Virus record (IMG/VR): IMGVR_UViG_3300032086_003167
Coordinates: 1-48,139 of that record
DNA from: a virus
Length of the DNA stretch: 48,139 nucleotides
Strand: one strand, 5' to 3'
Below the pieces are notes generated by a model. It saw nothing but the letters and a program-made list of their open reading frames with translations, made no database searches and had not been told where the DNA came from. Numbering within the stretch: position 1 is the first letter of the stretch; every line of letters begins with the position of its first letter. The translations under genes were made by a program, and so were the position numbers. Shown in pieces: positions 29,885 to 39,346 of the stretch.

Positions 29885-31669
29885 ATGAATCCTAATAAGG
29901 AATTAGACCGCACTCGCCTGCTGAAAGCAATTCAGCATTCGACCAAAGCACTAAAGCCTTTTCGTGAAGTGCGTAAGGCAATGGTGCGTGACTTCGTTGG
30001 TTCGTACTACGGAATGACCGATGAGCTTAATCGCCGTGAGGTCATTATGAACCTGATGTACCAAACGGCTGAGACGTACACCATGAGCTTGGCTGCGAAT
30101 CGACCAAGGGTTTTAGTCACCGCTCGTCATCCAGACATCGAATGGTTTGCACACACATTCCAACTGAGCCTAAACAATCTCATTAAAGAGATACGCCTTG
30201 AGAACATCTTGCGGAAGGCGGTGATGGACTCTTTCTTTGCCATTGGCATTGTAAAGGTCTACACCGCTGACGCAGGACTCGTACAGCTTGAAGGGGAAGA
30301 CGAATGGGTTGATCCAGGCAAACCGTTTGCTGAGAACATTAGCCTTGATGACTTTGTGTATGACACAACAGCGAGTGAGTGGCGAAAGAGTTCGTTCTGC
30401 TTAAACAAATTCCGCATCAGTCGTGAGAAGGTCATGAACGACTCTGCTTACGACCGCAAAGTCATTGAGCAGTTAAAGCCAGCAACACAGTATCCGAACT
30501 ACAGCAACCACGATGGCGAAGTTCCAGTTCGTGAAATGCTAACTGCTGAAACCACAGAACCAGGCATTGATCCAATGCTTGACCTGATGGACATCTGGCT
30601 TCCGAAGGACAACCTGATCGTCACGATGCCGGTTGGAAAAGACACAAAGCCAGTACGCATCGTTGAATGGGAAGGACCTGAAAACGGACCTTTCCACACG
30701 CTGAGCCTGACGTGTGAAGTTCCAGACAACATCATGCCGGTTTCGCCAGCGATGAACCTCAAGCCACTAAGCGATTTGGTAAACGGCTTGTTGAGAAAAC
30801 AGAAACGACAGGCTCAAAGACAGAAAGACATTCCGTTCTATCAGGCTGGCCATCAGGACGATGCTCGCCGGATTGAACGTGCCAGTGACGGTGAATGGAC
30901 GAGAGTAGACAACCCTGACAGCGTGAACGTGATGAAGATGGGCGGTGTTGATCCGCAGAATCAAGCGTTCTCCCACAGCATGAGAGACACATTCGATCGG
31001 ATGGCTGGGAACTTGCAGATGATGGCAGGTCTTGGTCCACAAGCGGATACGCTAGGCCAAGACAAGCTCATCCATGGTGCTGTGTCTAAGCGAGAAGCGA
31101 ACATGCAGTACCGTGTCGTCGATTTTACCGCACGTATCTGCAAGGATCTCGGCCAACTGCTTTGGCAGGACGAGATGCTTGAGATACCGAACGAGTTTGA
31201 AGCTGCTGGTCAAACCATTCGTGCAGATTGGGACCCTGAAGTGCGTGAAGGCAACTTCTGGGATTACAACTTCGAAGTCGAGCCATTCAGCATGATGTAC
31301 AAGTCTCCGAGCGAACGAGTTCAGGGACTGACAAACTTCGTGACTCAGATCGCTATGCCGATGGAGCAAGTGCTTGCTCAGGCTGGTGGAGCAGTAGACA
31401 TGCAGGAGCTGACCGAAGTCTACGCAGACCTGATGGACATGCCACGACTGAAATCGATTGTGAAGTTCGATCAGCCAGGCAATGAACGTCCAGGCCCAAC
31501 TCCAGAACAACCGGCTCAAGCGAGTCACACAGTTCGTGAGTCAGTACGTAAGAGCGTTCCAACCGGAGGCACAGACAAAGCCAGAAGCAACGTGATGCAG
31601 CAACTTCTTCAGGGAGGTCAGCCTAACTCACAGCAGATGGGAATGATGGGACGGGAGAAGGCTGGTTAA
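29885..31669 (+). CDS. Portal protein
   Basis: A 594-aa protein directly after the terminase. The N-terminal helices (KALKPFREVRKAMVRDFVGS), the ENISLDDFVYD region, and the long helix near LKPLSDLVNGLLRKQKRQAQ match portal proteins of podovirus-like phages (crown/stem arrangement). The C-terminus is Gln/Gly-rich and flexible. It forms the dodecameric DNA gate at one capsid vertex and binds terminase and the tail adaptor. Overlaps the convergent moron by 4 bases. Confidence 0.88.
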   Translation: MNPNKELDRTRLLKAIQHSTKALKPFREVRKAMVRDFVGSYYGMTDELNRREVIMNLMYQTAETYTMSLAANRPRVLVTARHPDIEWFAHTFQLSLNNLIKEIRLENILRKAVMDSFFAIGIVKVYTADAGLVQLEGEDEWVDPGKPFAENISLDDFVYDTTASEWRKSSFCLNKFRISREKVMNDSAYDRKVIEQLKPATQYPNYSNHDGEVPVREMLTAETTEPGIDPMLDLMDIWLPKDNLIVTMPVGKDTKPVRIVEWEGPENGPFHTLSLTCEVPDNIMPVSPAMNLKPLSDLVNGLLRKQKRQAQRQKDIPFYQAGHQDDARRIERASDGEWTRVDNPDSVNVMKMGGVDPQNQAFSHSMRDTFDRMAGNLQMMAGLGPQADTLGQDKLIHGAVSKREANMQYRVVDFTARICKDLGQLLWQDEMLEIPNEFEAAGQTIRADWDPEVREGNFWDYNFEVEPFSMMYKSPSERVQGLTNFVTQIAMPMEQVLAQAGGAVDMQELTEVYADLMDMPRLKSIVKFDQPGNERPGPTPEQPAQASHTVRESVRKSVPTGGTDKARSNVMQQLLQGGQPNSQQMGMMGREKAG

Positions 31670-31968
31670 TCACCAAGATTTTCGGCGATTATGTGGGCAG
31701 CCGTTTTGAGATCAGCTTTTGCGTCCTCTATTAATTCATCATCGCTGACTTCATCAACAGAAGAAGCAATTTTGTTTTTGAGGAAAAGTCGCAAGTGCAT
31801 CAATAGCCCACCAACGGGAGCCATGACAAGCATAAACAATGGAATAGATAAAAGCGTCTCCAAGCGACTTGAGGCTGGCTCTGAAAACACAAGCAGAACT
31901 GCCATAACCAATCCCGCACCCGCACCACCGATGTAGCAAAGTAGAACCTGTCGTTTGTAAGAAATCAT
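31666..31968 (-). CDS. Antisense-oriented two-pass membrane protein
   Basis: A 100-aa protein with GAGGGA before the ATG. Two hydrophobic helices (VLLCYIGGAGAGLVMAVLLV, residues 8-27, and LLSIPLFMLVMAPVGGLLM, about 39-57) are followed by a long acidic cytoplasmic-type helix. It is the third single-gene cassette inserted against the late genes. No zinc ligands. Function unknown. Confidence 0.65.
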   Translation of the reverse strand: MISYKRQVLLCYIGGAGAGLVMAVLLVFSEPASSRLETLLSIPLFMLVMAPVGGLLMHLRLFLKNKIASSVDEVSDDELIEDAKADLKTAAHIIAENLGD

Positions 31969-32007
31969 TACTTATCCCTCAATTCGAAATCATACGCACT
32001 CATCCTA

Positions 32008-32325
32008 ATGAAGAAATATTATTACCGCAACAAAGACGGCGAGCTCGCATGGCACGACCAACCAGCACCTGAGTTCGGCAAAGAGAACGTCAAGAAAGCT
32101 GACAGACGACTAGGCACAAATGCTTGGTCAACCGGCTTAGTCAGCGACGCAGCTGGAGTACACCCGAACCAAGTCAAAGAGTTTCGGGAAGACGCACAGA
32201 AACAAGGATTTACAGGAGTTTCGTTTACGGACAGCGGTGATTGTGTTTTTCACTCACGCCGTGAACGCGCACGCTATTTGAAGCACCGTGGTCTGTTTGA
32301 CCGCAACGGTGGTTATGGAGACTGA
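32008..32325 (+). CDS. Small conserved protein between portal and scaffold
   Basis: A 105-aa protein. It is basic, with YYYRNKDGELAW at the start, an HTH-like middle (GLVSDAAGVHPNQVKEFREDA) and RRERARYLKHRGLFDRNGGYGD at the end. I have seen this C-terminal pattern in genes at the same place in related podovirus-like phages. Its function is not established; DNA or portal contact is possible. Confidence 0.65.
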   Translation: MKKYYYRNKDGELAWHDQPAPEFGKENVKKADRRLGTNAWSTGLVSDAAGVHPNQVKEFREDAQKQGFTGVSFTDSGDCVFHSRRERARYLKHRGLFDRNGGYGD

Positions 32326-32326
32326 G

Positions 32327-33328
32327 ATGCCAGAAGAAGTAAACGAAGAAGTACAGGAAGAAGAAATCACTCTTACTGAAGATGATTTAGCGGTCATCGA
32401 TGAGGTTGAAGCAACCGACGAAGAGCCGCAGGAAATAGAACAATCAGACTCTGTTGAATCAGAGCCTGAACCAGTTGTCGATGATGAACCTTCCATCGAT
32501 GACGATGTGTCTGGTCAGACGTTTAATCCTGACTTGGTGGCACGAGCACAGCAGTACGGACTCGATCCGAACGGCTTTGCAAACGAAGAGCAGTTGAACT
32601 ATGTAGTTGACCAATTCAACCAAGGTAATGACCAACTCTACCAATGGCAGAACTGGTATCAAAACCAACTACAGACACAACAGCCTCAGACGGCTGAGCA
32701 ATACAGAACTCAGCAACCTCAATTCCGTGTGGACTTGAGTGACGACTACGACGAGGGATTACGAACAGCGATAGATCAAATGGCTGCACAAATGCAGTCG
32801 TACTACGATCAGCAGCTTGATGTCGTCGCTCGCAGTATTCTCGATCAGCAGGATCGAATTGCCTATCAACAACAGTATGTGTCTCAGGCTGAAGCTTATC
32901 AGCAACAGCAGAACGCAGCTAGCGAGTTAGACCAATTCAACAATGCTGTATCTCGTTTAGATAACCAAGCACTCTTTGGTGATGCGTCTTATCAGGAACT
33001 TGAGCCTGGTAGCCAGCAAGCACAGAACATGGAACGCCTGTTTGATCAGGTCAACGTGTTAGCTGCCGGTTATGAAGCTCAGGGATTTCTCGTTCCTCAA
33101 CAGGACGAGCTTGTGAAACAGGCATATCACACTGTGTTTGGTGAACAAATTAGTAACCAACACCGACAACGATTTAATGACCGAGCACGCCGCAACTCTC
33201 GCCGTAGACTTGGTTCAGGTGCAACGACAGCAGCTCAGCCCGAGCTTGCGGATGATGTAGATGAACTGGTTAACAGTGAAGTGCTAAAAGAGTTTTACGA
33301 CTCTGCGATTTCGGACAACGGATCATAG
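32327..33328 (+). CDS. Scaffolding-like protein
   Basis: A 333-aa very acidic, Gln-rich protein. The ATG at 32327 has GGAG 8 bases upstream; the two earlier in-frame starts overlap the previous gene. The first 70 residues are almost all Glu/Asp, the middle is a long Gln-rich helix (QQLDVVARSILDQQDRIAYQ), and the C-terminus carries a basic patch (RRNSRRRLG). Position between portal and major capsid protein and this composition fit a capsid scaffold, whose basic tail binds the shell. Confidence 0.7.
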   Translation: MPEEVNEEVQEEEITLTEDDLAVIDEVEATDEEPQEIEQSDSVESEPEPVVDDEPSIDDDVSGQTFNPDLVARAQQYGLDPNGFANEEQLNYVVDQFNQGNDQLYQWQNWYQNQLQTQQPQTAEQYRTQQPQFRVDLSDDYDEGLRTAIDQMAAQMQSYYDQQLDVVARSILDQQDRIAYQQQYVSQAEAYQQQQNAASELDQFNNAVSRLDNQALFGDASYQELEPGSQQAQNMERLFDQVNVLAAGYEAQGFLVPQQDELVKQAYHTVFGEQISNQHRQRFNDRARRNSRRRLGSGATTAAQPELADDVDELVNSEVLKEFYDSAISDNGS

Positions 33329-33355
33329 TCGGTCTGAATATAGGAGGGCAATTCA

Positions 33356-34414
33356 ATGCCTTTGCTTCCAGACCAGCTCGGTGATTTCGTTACCCTGACT
33401 CTCAACAACTTCAAGAAGAAGAGTTGGGTTGACTTGTCACTGGACAAACAACAACACATTTTCGCTCAGAAATTCCTGAGTGGAAAGACTCGTACACCGT
33501 ATTCTGGCGGTGGACAACTTGAGTGGAAGGTTCAAACAACCAACACCGGAACAGCGAAGTTCTCTGAGCTGTACAGTGTTGACGCTACATCGGTCAAAGA
33601 CCTGATGACAACGGCGAAGCAACCTTTTACCAAAGCAACTGTCAACTTCAGTTATGACGTTGATGAAGATGCTTTTCAGAGTGACCGTGAGACTATCATT
33701 CGTGAGATTGATATTCGACGACACTCTGCTTACAACGATTACTTTGAACTGATGGAAGAGGCTCTGTGGTCTGCACCTAGCAGCTCAACAGAAAGCCCAC
33801 GAAGTCCATCTGGCATCCCATTCTGGGTTCAGAAGTCAGCATCGACTCCTGGCGGTGGATTCACTGGTGGCGATCCTAGCGGATTTTCCAACGGTGCAGC
33901 AGGCATCAAAGTGTCTGATGTAAGCAATTGGAAGAACTGGTCATTCAATTATAAGAGTGCCGGTTCTCGTGATGACCTCGTATCCAAGATACGTAAGGCC
34001 ATTGCTCACTGTTACTTCCAAGCTCCTAAGCAGTTCTCTGAATTAGCTGGTGGCAAGGCTGAAAGTGACCATATGTTCTACACAACTTACAGCGTAATTG
34101 CTGATTTAGAGAAGCTCATGGAAAGTCGAAATGACAACCTTGGGACTGACCTGATGAAGTACGCTGGCTCAGTTGTGATTAAAGGTAATCCAGTTATTTG
34201 GGTTCCTTACTTAGACCAGAACGACTCCAGCAACCCTATCTATGGAATTAACCATAAAGTGCTTCAGTGGCACTACAAGAAGGGTCGTGACATGTTGTGG
34301 CATCCACCACAGAAAGCTGCACGTCAGCATACTGTGCGGGAAGTCCACTGTGACAGTTGGGGTAACTTCATCTGCCTGAACCGCCGACGACTCTTCGTTG
34401 GCTACGTGGCCTAA
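33356..34414 (+). CDS. Major capsid protein
   Basis: A 352-aa protein preceded by AGGAGGG, the strongest ribosome-binding site of the block, as expected for the most abundant virion protein. N-terminal helix (FVTLTLNNFKKKSWVDL), a strand-rich core (GGGQLEWKVQTTN, ATVNFSYDVDED), a long spine-helix region and a C-terminal beta domain ending RRRLFVGYVA. The order scaffold-capsid-decoration supports the call, and the length fits HK97-fold capsids of podovirus-like phages. Confidence 0.85.
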   Translation: MPLLPDQLGDFVTLTLNNFKKKSWVDLSLDKQQHIFAQKFLSGKTRTPYSGGGQLEWKVQTTNTGTAKFSELYSVDATSVKDLMTTAKQPFTKATVNFSYDVDEDAFQSDRETIIREIDIRRHSAYNDYFELMEEALWSAPSSSTESPRSPSGIPFWVQKSASTPGGGFTGGDPSGFSNGAAGIKVSDVSNWKNWSFNYKSAGSRDDLVSKIRKAIAHCYFQAPKQFSELAGGKAESDHMFYTTYSVIADLEKLMESRNDNLGTDLMKYAGSVVIKGNPVIWVPYLDQNDSSNPIYGINHKVLQWHYKKGRDMLWHPPQKAARQHTVREVHCDSWGNFICLNRRRLFVGYVA

Positions 34415-34434
34415 TTAGGAAAGGAGTTTGAATA

Positions 34435-35193
34435 ATGGGTGACCTTTATCTCAAACCGCAACGAGGGTCAGATGCCGTTCTGCGTGGTCTGTCCCCTAAC
34501 ATCTGGAGTCAGTCTCCACTCACGCAACTCAGCGTTGGTGGCTTAGACGAAGGCTTTGGATTTATCGACGACTTCTTGGCATTTGACGATGCCTCGACTC
34601 GTTGGCTTTTAACTCAGGCAACAACCGGTACCGCCGCTTGTGACGTTGCTGCTAAGGGTGGTGTGTTGCTGCTGGATTCTGCCAGCTCAACCAACAACCA
34701 AGGTGCACAACTTCAAATGGGTGGTGCAGCCGCTGCTTCCAGCTTCATCCCGAACGCTAATGCGAAAATCTATTACGAAGCTCGCATTAAGTTGGCCGAT
34801 ATCGGCTCAACGACTGTTCAGGCTTTTGCTGGCTTGTCTGAGATTGACTCAACGCTGTTTGCTTCAGCAGCAAACTCTTCTGCCAACCACGTTGGATACG
34901 AAGCTATCAATACGACAGCTTTGGCAATCCATAGTGAGAAGGCTGGAAGCCGTAGTTCTACCAGCGGAGTTCACACTCTCGTTGATGACACCTACGTGAA
35001 AGTTGGGTTTGTCATTGATGGTCTGACCAAGATCACACCGTACGTCAACGGTGTGGCTAAGGACACCATCACCACGAACATTCCAATCGTGGAAATGACA
35101 CCTAGCTTTGTTTGCCATAGTTCTGGAACGACTGATCCAATCATGCACATTGATTGGGTTGCTTGTTTCCAGGCTGAGCAAGTAGCTAACTAA
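34435..35193 (+). CDS. Head decoration / LamG-like structural protein
   Basis: A 252-aa protein right after the capsid gene with AAGGAG upstream. An N-terminal arm is followed by a beta-sandwich (IYYEARIKLADIG, YVKVGFVIDGLTKITPYVNG), the jelly-roll/LamG style found in capsid-surface or adhesive phage proteins. Probably decorates the capsid and may touch the host or environmental glycans. Exact role inferred. Confidence 0.65.
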   Translation: MGDLYLKPQRGSDAVLRGLSPNIWSQSPLTQLSVGGLDEGFGFIDDFLAFDDASTRWLLTQATTGTAACDVAAKGGVLLLDSASSTNNQGAQLQMGGAAAASSFIPNANAKIYYEARIKLADIGSTTVQAFAGLSEIDSTLFASAANSSANHVGYEAINTTALAIHSEKAGSRSSTSGVHTLVDDTYVKVGFVIDGLTKITPYVNGVAKDTITTNIPIVEMTPSFVCHSSGTTDPIMHIDWVACFQAEQVAN

Positions 35194-35251
35194 GTCTCCT
35201 GTGCGTCAGCTCTGGCGTGGTGGCTTCGGCTGCTGCGTCAGGGCTACTCGC

Positions 35252-35656
35252 TCATTGGTCTAGATTAAACAACACAACTAAACCTCCCAAGATTGCGGAT
35301 ACAAAAACTGCACATATGACAAAAAGAATGTCTTTTAGTGTTTTGTTACCCTGTTGCACTTCGATGTAAAGCTCACGAAGTAACTGCTTGTCTGACATCT
35401 TGCTCGGTTTGCTCGGTGTTTGCTTGATAGCCTGTGCAGTGTTCGTCGGGTTTAACTGTATACCCGTGGCCTTAATCTCACGACTATCCGATTGCTCAAT
35501 ATGTTTTTTTAATCGGGTGTAAGAACGAAAGTCATAAGCCTCACGCAAGCTGAGCGACTTACCACAAGATTGACAAAATAGTTTCACATCAGCCGGAACG
35601 TAGCCAATCTCAATCGATGAACGGCAGTGCGGACAATTGCCGCTAATCATTTCCAT
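35252..35656 (-). CDS. Antisense-oriented zinc-ribbon protein with C-terminal membrane anchor
   Basis: A 134-aa protein, start chosen at 35656 (MEMISGNCPHC). The N-terminal zinc ribbon CPHC...CQSC (about residues 8-11 and 28-31) is followed by a basic linker, a helix (KQLLRELYIEVQQGNKTL) and one C-terminal membrane helix (ILFVICAVFVSAILGGLVVL). Fourth antisense cassette in the late block. Zn ribbon plus membrane helix is the shared theme of three of the four. Confidence 0.7.
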   Translation of the reverse strand: MEMISGNCPHCRSSIEIGYVPADVKLFCQSCGKSLSLREAYDFRSYTRLKKHIEQSDSREIKATGIQLNPTNTAQAIKQTPSKPSKMSDKQLLRELYIEVQQGNKTLKDILFVICAVFVSAILGGLVVLFNLDQ

Positions 35657-35678
35657 TTTCCTTCCCCCCAACAACTAA

Positions 35679-36782
35679 ATGAGTTTCATACGCAACCAAG
35701 CCGTCACCGGATTCACCTTCGGCCTAGTCAATAAATCCACTGGTGCTGCCCTTACAGGCGTAGCCAGTGCCATAGGAAAATATGTTACCAAAGACGGTGG
35801 CACACAGGCCAGCATTTCAGGCTCTGTCGCCGAAGAAGGCAACGGCCAATACAGCGTTAACCTAACCGCTGCGGAAATGAACGCATCGGTAGTTGGCTTG
35901 CTGTTTACACACAGTGATGCCATACCTGTTCAGTTCACTATCAAGACGCTCGGAAGTCCGGCAGACACATCCACTGAATCAAGCCTCAGTCTCACGTATG
36001 CAGACATTCGCAAGGAGATTGGCTGGTTTCTGTTTGGTGAACGCACAAGTTCAAACTGGTCAAGTGACGAAGGCTCACAGATCGACGACATCGTGAAGTC
36101 AGGCCTTCGCAACTTCTACCACCCTGCTCCGACTCAGAACGCACCAACAGGTTACAAGTGGAGCTTCCTCGAACCAACAACAACTTTATCAACCGTCGCC
36201 AATACATCTGATTACACACTCAGTGCAGACTTTGGCGGCTTGATAGGCCAGATGACTTACTCATCCGATGACAGTCGCTGGTTCCCAATCGAAATAACTG
36301 GTGAGCATCGGATAAGAGTGTTGCGACAGCGAGATTATAGCGATCTTGCCAGTGACCCGAAGCTTGCCGCTATTCGTCCGATCAGCTCTGACGGATCAAA
36401 CGGACAGCGATTCCAGCTGATGCTTTATCCCAAACCAGATAAGGCTTACACGCTTAGCTATCGCTACCACGCACTGCCTGGAAAGATTGACGCAAGCTAT
36501 CCGTATCCCAAAGGCGGTGCTGCTCACGCTGAGACAATCCTTGAGTCGTGTCTGGCTGTCGCCGAAGCACGGATGGACAACAACGCAGGTATTCATGCAG
36601 CTGCATTTCAAAACAGACTCAATGCCTCAATCGCCTACGACAAGCTCATGCACACTCCTGAACGCATGGGATACAACGGCGATGGCAGTGATCTGGACGC
36701 ATGGAACGAACAACAAAACAGATACATGAACGGAGACGTTGTGAAGTACAACGGCTCATTCTTTACAGATACGAACCCATAG
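35679..36782 (+). CDS. Head-tail adaptor with duplicated N-terminal beta domain
   Basis: A 367-aa protein in two parts. Residues 1-90 are a paralogue of the 136-aa protein encoded at 26399 (FGLVNKSTGAALT, KDGGTQ, EEGNGQYSVNLTAAEMNAS). From about residue 105 it resembles tail-tubular/adaptor proteins of short-tailed phages: ADIRKEIGWFLFG, then strands with LSYRYHALPGKID and helices EAR-MDNNAG, AAAFQNRLNASIA. It probably seats on the portal and carries the beta domain as decoration or receptor contact. Confidence 0.7.
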   Translation: MSFIRNQAVTGFTFGLVNKSTGAALTGVASAIGKYVTKDGGTQASISGSVAEEGNGQYSVNLTAAEMNASVVGLLFTHSDAIPVQFTIKTLGSPADTSTESSLSLTYADIRKEIGWFLFGERTSSNWSSDEGSQIDDIVKSGLRNFYHPAPTQNAPTGYKWSFLEPTTTLSTVANTSDYTLSADFGGLIGQMTYSSDDSRWFPIEITGEHRIRVLRQRDYSDLASDPKLAAIRPISSDGSNGQRFQLMLYPKPDKAYTLSYRYHALPGKIDASYPYPKGGAAHAETILESCLAVAEARMDNNAGIHAAAFQNRLNASIAYDKLMHTPERMGYNGDGSDLDAWNEQQNRYMNGDVVKYNGSFFTDTNP

Positions 36783-36789
36783 GTGAACT

Positions 36790-37113
36790 ATGCACTGCAC
36801 ACCACAAAACGATGTGTTGCCCAGCATCACAGTAAGTGATGACAAGGACAACTCAGATGCGATTGTGTTCTCTGGATTTACGAAGGGAGTTGTCTTAGTT
36901 CCCAGCGGTTCATCCATCACATCGCTGACGTATTGGATTTCCAGTACAGAAGACGGCACATACACACAGCTCTACAACGCTGGTAGTGCCATCTCAACAA
37001 CCGTCGCTGCAAACCGAGTATTCGCACTGGACAGTGCAATCGAAGGTGCAGCTTTCCTCAAGCTGCAAGGCGATGCCGCCGGAACAGTAGACCTACATTT
37101 AATCTCTTCCTAG
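36790..37113 (+). CDS. Small beta-rich structural protein
   Basis: A 107-aa protein made of beta strands (GVVLVPSGSSITSLTYWIS, AFLKLQGDAAGTVDLHLIS), with a discoidin- or decoration-like feel. It is placed between the adaptor and the next structural gene. No family recognised; virion location inferred from position. Confidence 0.55.
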   Translation: MHCTPQNDVLPSITVSDDKDNSDAIVFSGFTKGVVLVPSGSSITSLTYWISSTEDGTYTQLYNAGSAISTTVAANRVFALDSAIEGAAFLKLQGDAAGTVDLHLISS

Positions 37114-37123
37114 AAGGAACCCT

Positions 37124-37495
37124 TTGATGAGTGGACATAACATTCTTCAACAACTGGCTCGTGAGCCGGAAATGAACATCGTCGATCCAGGCAATGGTGG
37201 CACGATTCCCGTAGACCGAACACTCGGTATTTGCAACTTAGTTAGTGCTGACTCTGAAACCAGAATAATTGCTTCACCAGAACGAGCTGGGATCATTCTC
37301 GCCCTGTGTTGTAAAACACACGGTGGCAACATTGCAGTGACTGGTGCAGGTAGTGAAATTCTCAATTCAGGAAACGGTTCCGAAACAACTGCAACTTTGA
37401 ATGCTGCTGGCGACTTGGTAGTGCTGATGTCGATTGAAAAAGGCTCAGACATTATCTGGTCACCGGTTGGTAATAGCGGAGTGACAATGTCCTAA
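37124..37495 (+). CDS. Small beta-rich structural protein
   Basis: A 123-aa protein with strands separated by Gly/Asn turns (GIILALCCKTHGGNIAVTGA, GDLVVLMSIEKGSDIIWS). The TAATGG junction with the next gene indicates coupling. It lies in the tail region and is probably part of the virion. No family recognised. Confidence 0.55.
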   Translation: MMSGHNILQQLAREPEMNIVDPGNGGTIPVDRTLGICNLVSADSETRIIASPERAGIILALCCKTHGGNIAVTGAGSEILNSGNGSETTATLNAAGDLVVLMSIEKGSDIIWSPVGNSGVTMS

Positions 37496-39066
37496 TGGCG
37501 AGACTCCTGACACGGTTTGATTTGCCGTGGCCAGTCAAAGGACTCGTCGAATCAACCGGCTATGAAACACAGCCTAAAGGAACGACCGTCGATTGTCAGA
37601 ATGTTCGTGCTTATGATCCAGGCACTGGCCGCTCTCGTGGTGGGCAAAGAGCTGGATTAACAAAGTACGTTAACGCTCGAACAGCTGACGGTAAGGTTCA
37701 GGACATTGGTCAGGTAGTAGCTCGTGACACACCAAGTAGCCAATCAGAGGTTGGTGCTAGAACTGTTACGACCTACGCCGTGACCAATGGAACAGTGGCA
37801 AAGGTTACAAGCTCGGCATTCACGACTGCTACGGGTGGCAGTAGTGCATTGTCTTCGAGTGTGCCTGCTATCTATTCAGCTGAACTGTTCGGTGTGGTTT
37901 ACTTCGCTGATGGAGCTTCCACAAAACAGTGGACAGCTTCAACAAACACAGTCGCCACATGGTCGGCTTCCTCTGGCTCTCTGCCGGTTGACAGTGGTAA
38001 TGAACCTCGTCTGATTGAGACGTGGCGTGGTCGTATTGTTTGCAGTGGTGTTAGCACTGATCCACACAACTGGTATATGTCAGCTGTTGGTGATGCTCGC
38101 AATTGGAACTACAGTCCTTCTACGCCAACCGCTACGATGGCTGTCGCTGGAAACAATGCTGATGCTGGCAAAAGCCCAGACATCGTCAATGCAATGTGTC
38201 CGTATAACGACGACATCCTGCTGTTCTTCGGTGACCACAGCATCTACCAGATGACTGGTGATCCAGCTGAAGGTGGTCGTCTCGACCTTATCTCAGACAC
38301 AATCGGTGCTCCATTCGGCAGACCTTACTGCAAGAGTCCTGAAGGAATTGTTTACTTCTTCGGTTCAACAGGCGGTGTCTATCAGATGCAGCCTGGTTCT
38401 CCTCCGCAGAACATTACCGAGAACGCTATTCAGGAACGGATGAACTCCTACAACGCCAACACTACGTTGGTCCGTATGGTGTGGTCTGACCGTGAGCGTG
38501 GTTTCTACGTGTTTCTGACACCGCTCGGTGGTGGAGCAACAACCAACTATTACTACGACGTTCGTAATCAGAGTTGGTGGCCAGATAAGTTCGGTAACAA
38601 CTCACACAATCCTGTGTCTGTTCACACTTTCGATGGTGACGCCGCTGCCGACAGGACTGTGTTGATGGGTGGTCAGGACGGATACGTTCGCCGCTTTGAC
38701 TATGACACACCAAGCAAGACGGATGATTCAACAGCAATTGATTCATACATCAAGCTTGGACCAATCAATTTGAAGAACCGCCCGAAACTCATGCTCACTG
38801 AGATTAAGGCTGCACTAGGTACAGGATCGAACGATGTTGAACTCAATGTTTACACCGGAGAAACAGCAGAAGCTGCTGCTGCTTCTAGCACTTCTCAGCT
38901 GGCTGCTACTGTGTCTGCTGGTCGCAATAAAAGCGAAAGACGAAGAGCGACTGGTCATGACATGTTTATCAAACTTCAAAACAACACAGACAGCCAGTCA
39001 TGGAGTTATGAATTCCTCGGTGTGGAACTTAACAGCTTCGACGGCCCAATAGCGAGGCAATGGTAA
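37495..39066 (+). CDS. Tail nozzle-like beta-propeller protein
   Basis: A 523-aa protein beginning MARLLTRFDLPWPVKGLVES, then a long series of WD-like blades: SAELFGVVYFADG, ETWRGRIVCSGV, DDILLFFGDHSIYQMTGDPA, EGIVYFFGSTGGVYQM, ERGFYVFLTPLGGG, DRTVLMGGQDGYVRRFDYD. This order and composition match the beta-propeller tail tube/nozzle (stabilisation) proteins of podophages, which form the distal short tail after the adaptor. C-terminal beta domain about 400-520. Confidence 0.75.
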   Translation: MARLLTRFDLPWPVKGLVESTGYETQPKGTTVDCQNVRAYDPGTGRSRGGQRAGLTKYVNARTADGKVQDIGQVVARDTPSSQSEVGARTVTTYAVTNGTVAKVTSSAFTTATGGSSALSSSVPAIYSAELFGVVYFADGASTKQWTASTNTVATWSASSGSLPVDSGNEPRLIETWRGRIVCSGVSTDPHNWYMSAVGDARNWNYSPSTPTATMAVAGNNADAGKSPDIVNAMCPYNDDILLFFGDHSIYQMTGDPAEGGRLDLISDTIGAPFGRPYCKSPEGIVYFFGSTGGVYQMQPGSPPQNITENAIQERMNSYNANTTLVRMVWSDRERGFYVFLTPLGGGATTNYYYDVRNQSWWPDKFGNNSHNPVSVHTFDGDAAADRTVLMGGQDGYVRRFDYDTPSKTDDSTAIDSYIKLGPINLKNRPKLMLTEIKAALGTGSNDVELNVYTGETAEAAAASSTSQLAATVSAGRNKSERRRATGHDMFIKLQNNTDSQSWSYEFLGVELNSFDGPIARQW

Positions 39067-39344
39067 TGGGGTTAATTGGTGGATTGAATCGAGGACCGAA
39101 GTTTCCTCCAAGAGCTAGAAGAGCTAATGCTCGACTGGCTCTAACTGATGCTGAGCAAATCACGGTCAACGGAGCGATAGCGATTCCAGTTGTGACCAGT
39201 GATTACACCGATTCAACAGATTTAAGCAGCGATCCTGCTGACGGTGAAATTGTACTGCTTTATGGCGGTGGCGGTTCAACCGTCAAACTTTGTGTTGCCT
39301 ACGGCGGCAACTGGTACTCCGAGATATTAGACCAATTGAGCTAG
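39066..39344 (+). CDS. Small structural protein
   Basis: A 92-aa protein started in a TAATG overlap with the nozzle gene (ATG at 39060 is the alternative). A basic N-terminus (RGPKFPPRARRANARLALTD) is followed by beta strands ending NWYSEILDQLS. Such short proteins with Gly-Gly-Gly-Ser turns often accompany tail tip genes. Function not recognised. Confidence 0.55.
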   Translation: MGLIGGLNRGPKFPPRARRANARLALTDAEQITVNGAIAIPVVTSDYTDSTDLSSDPADGEIVLLYGGGGSTVKLCVAYGGNWYSEILDQLS

Positions 39345-39346
39345 TT

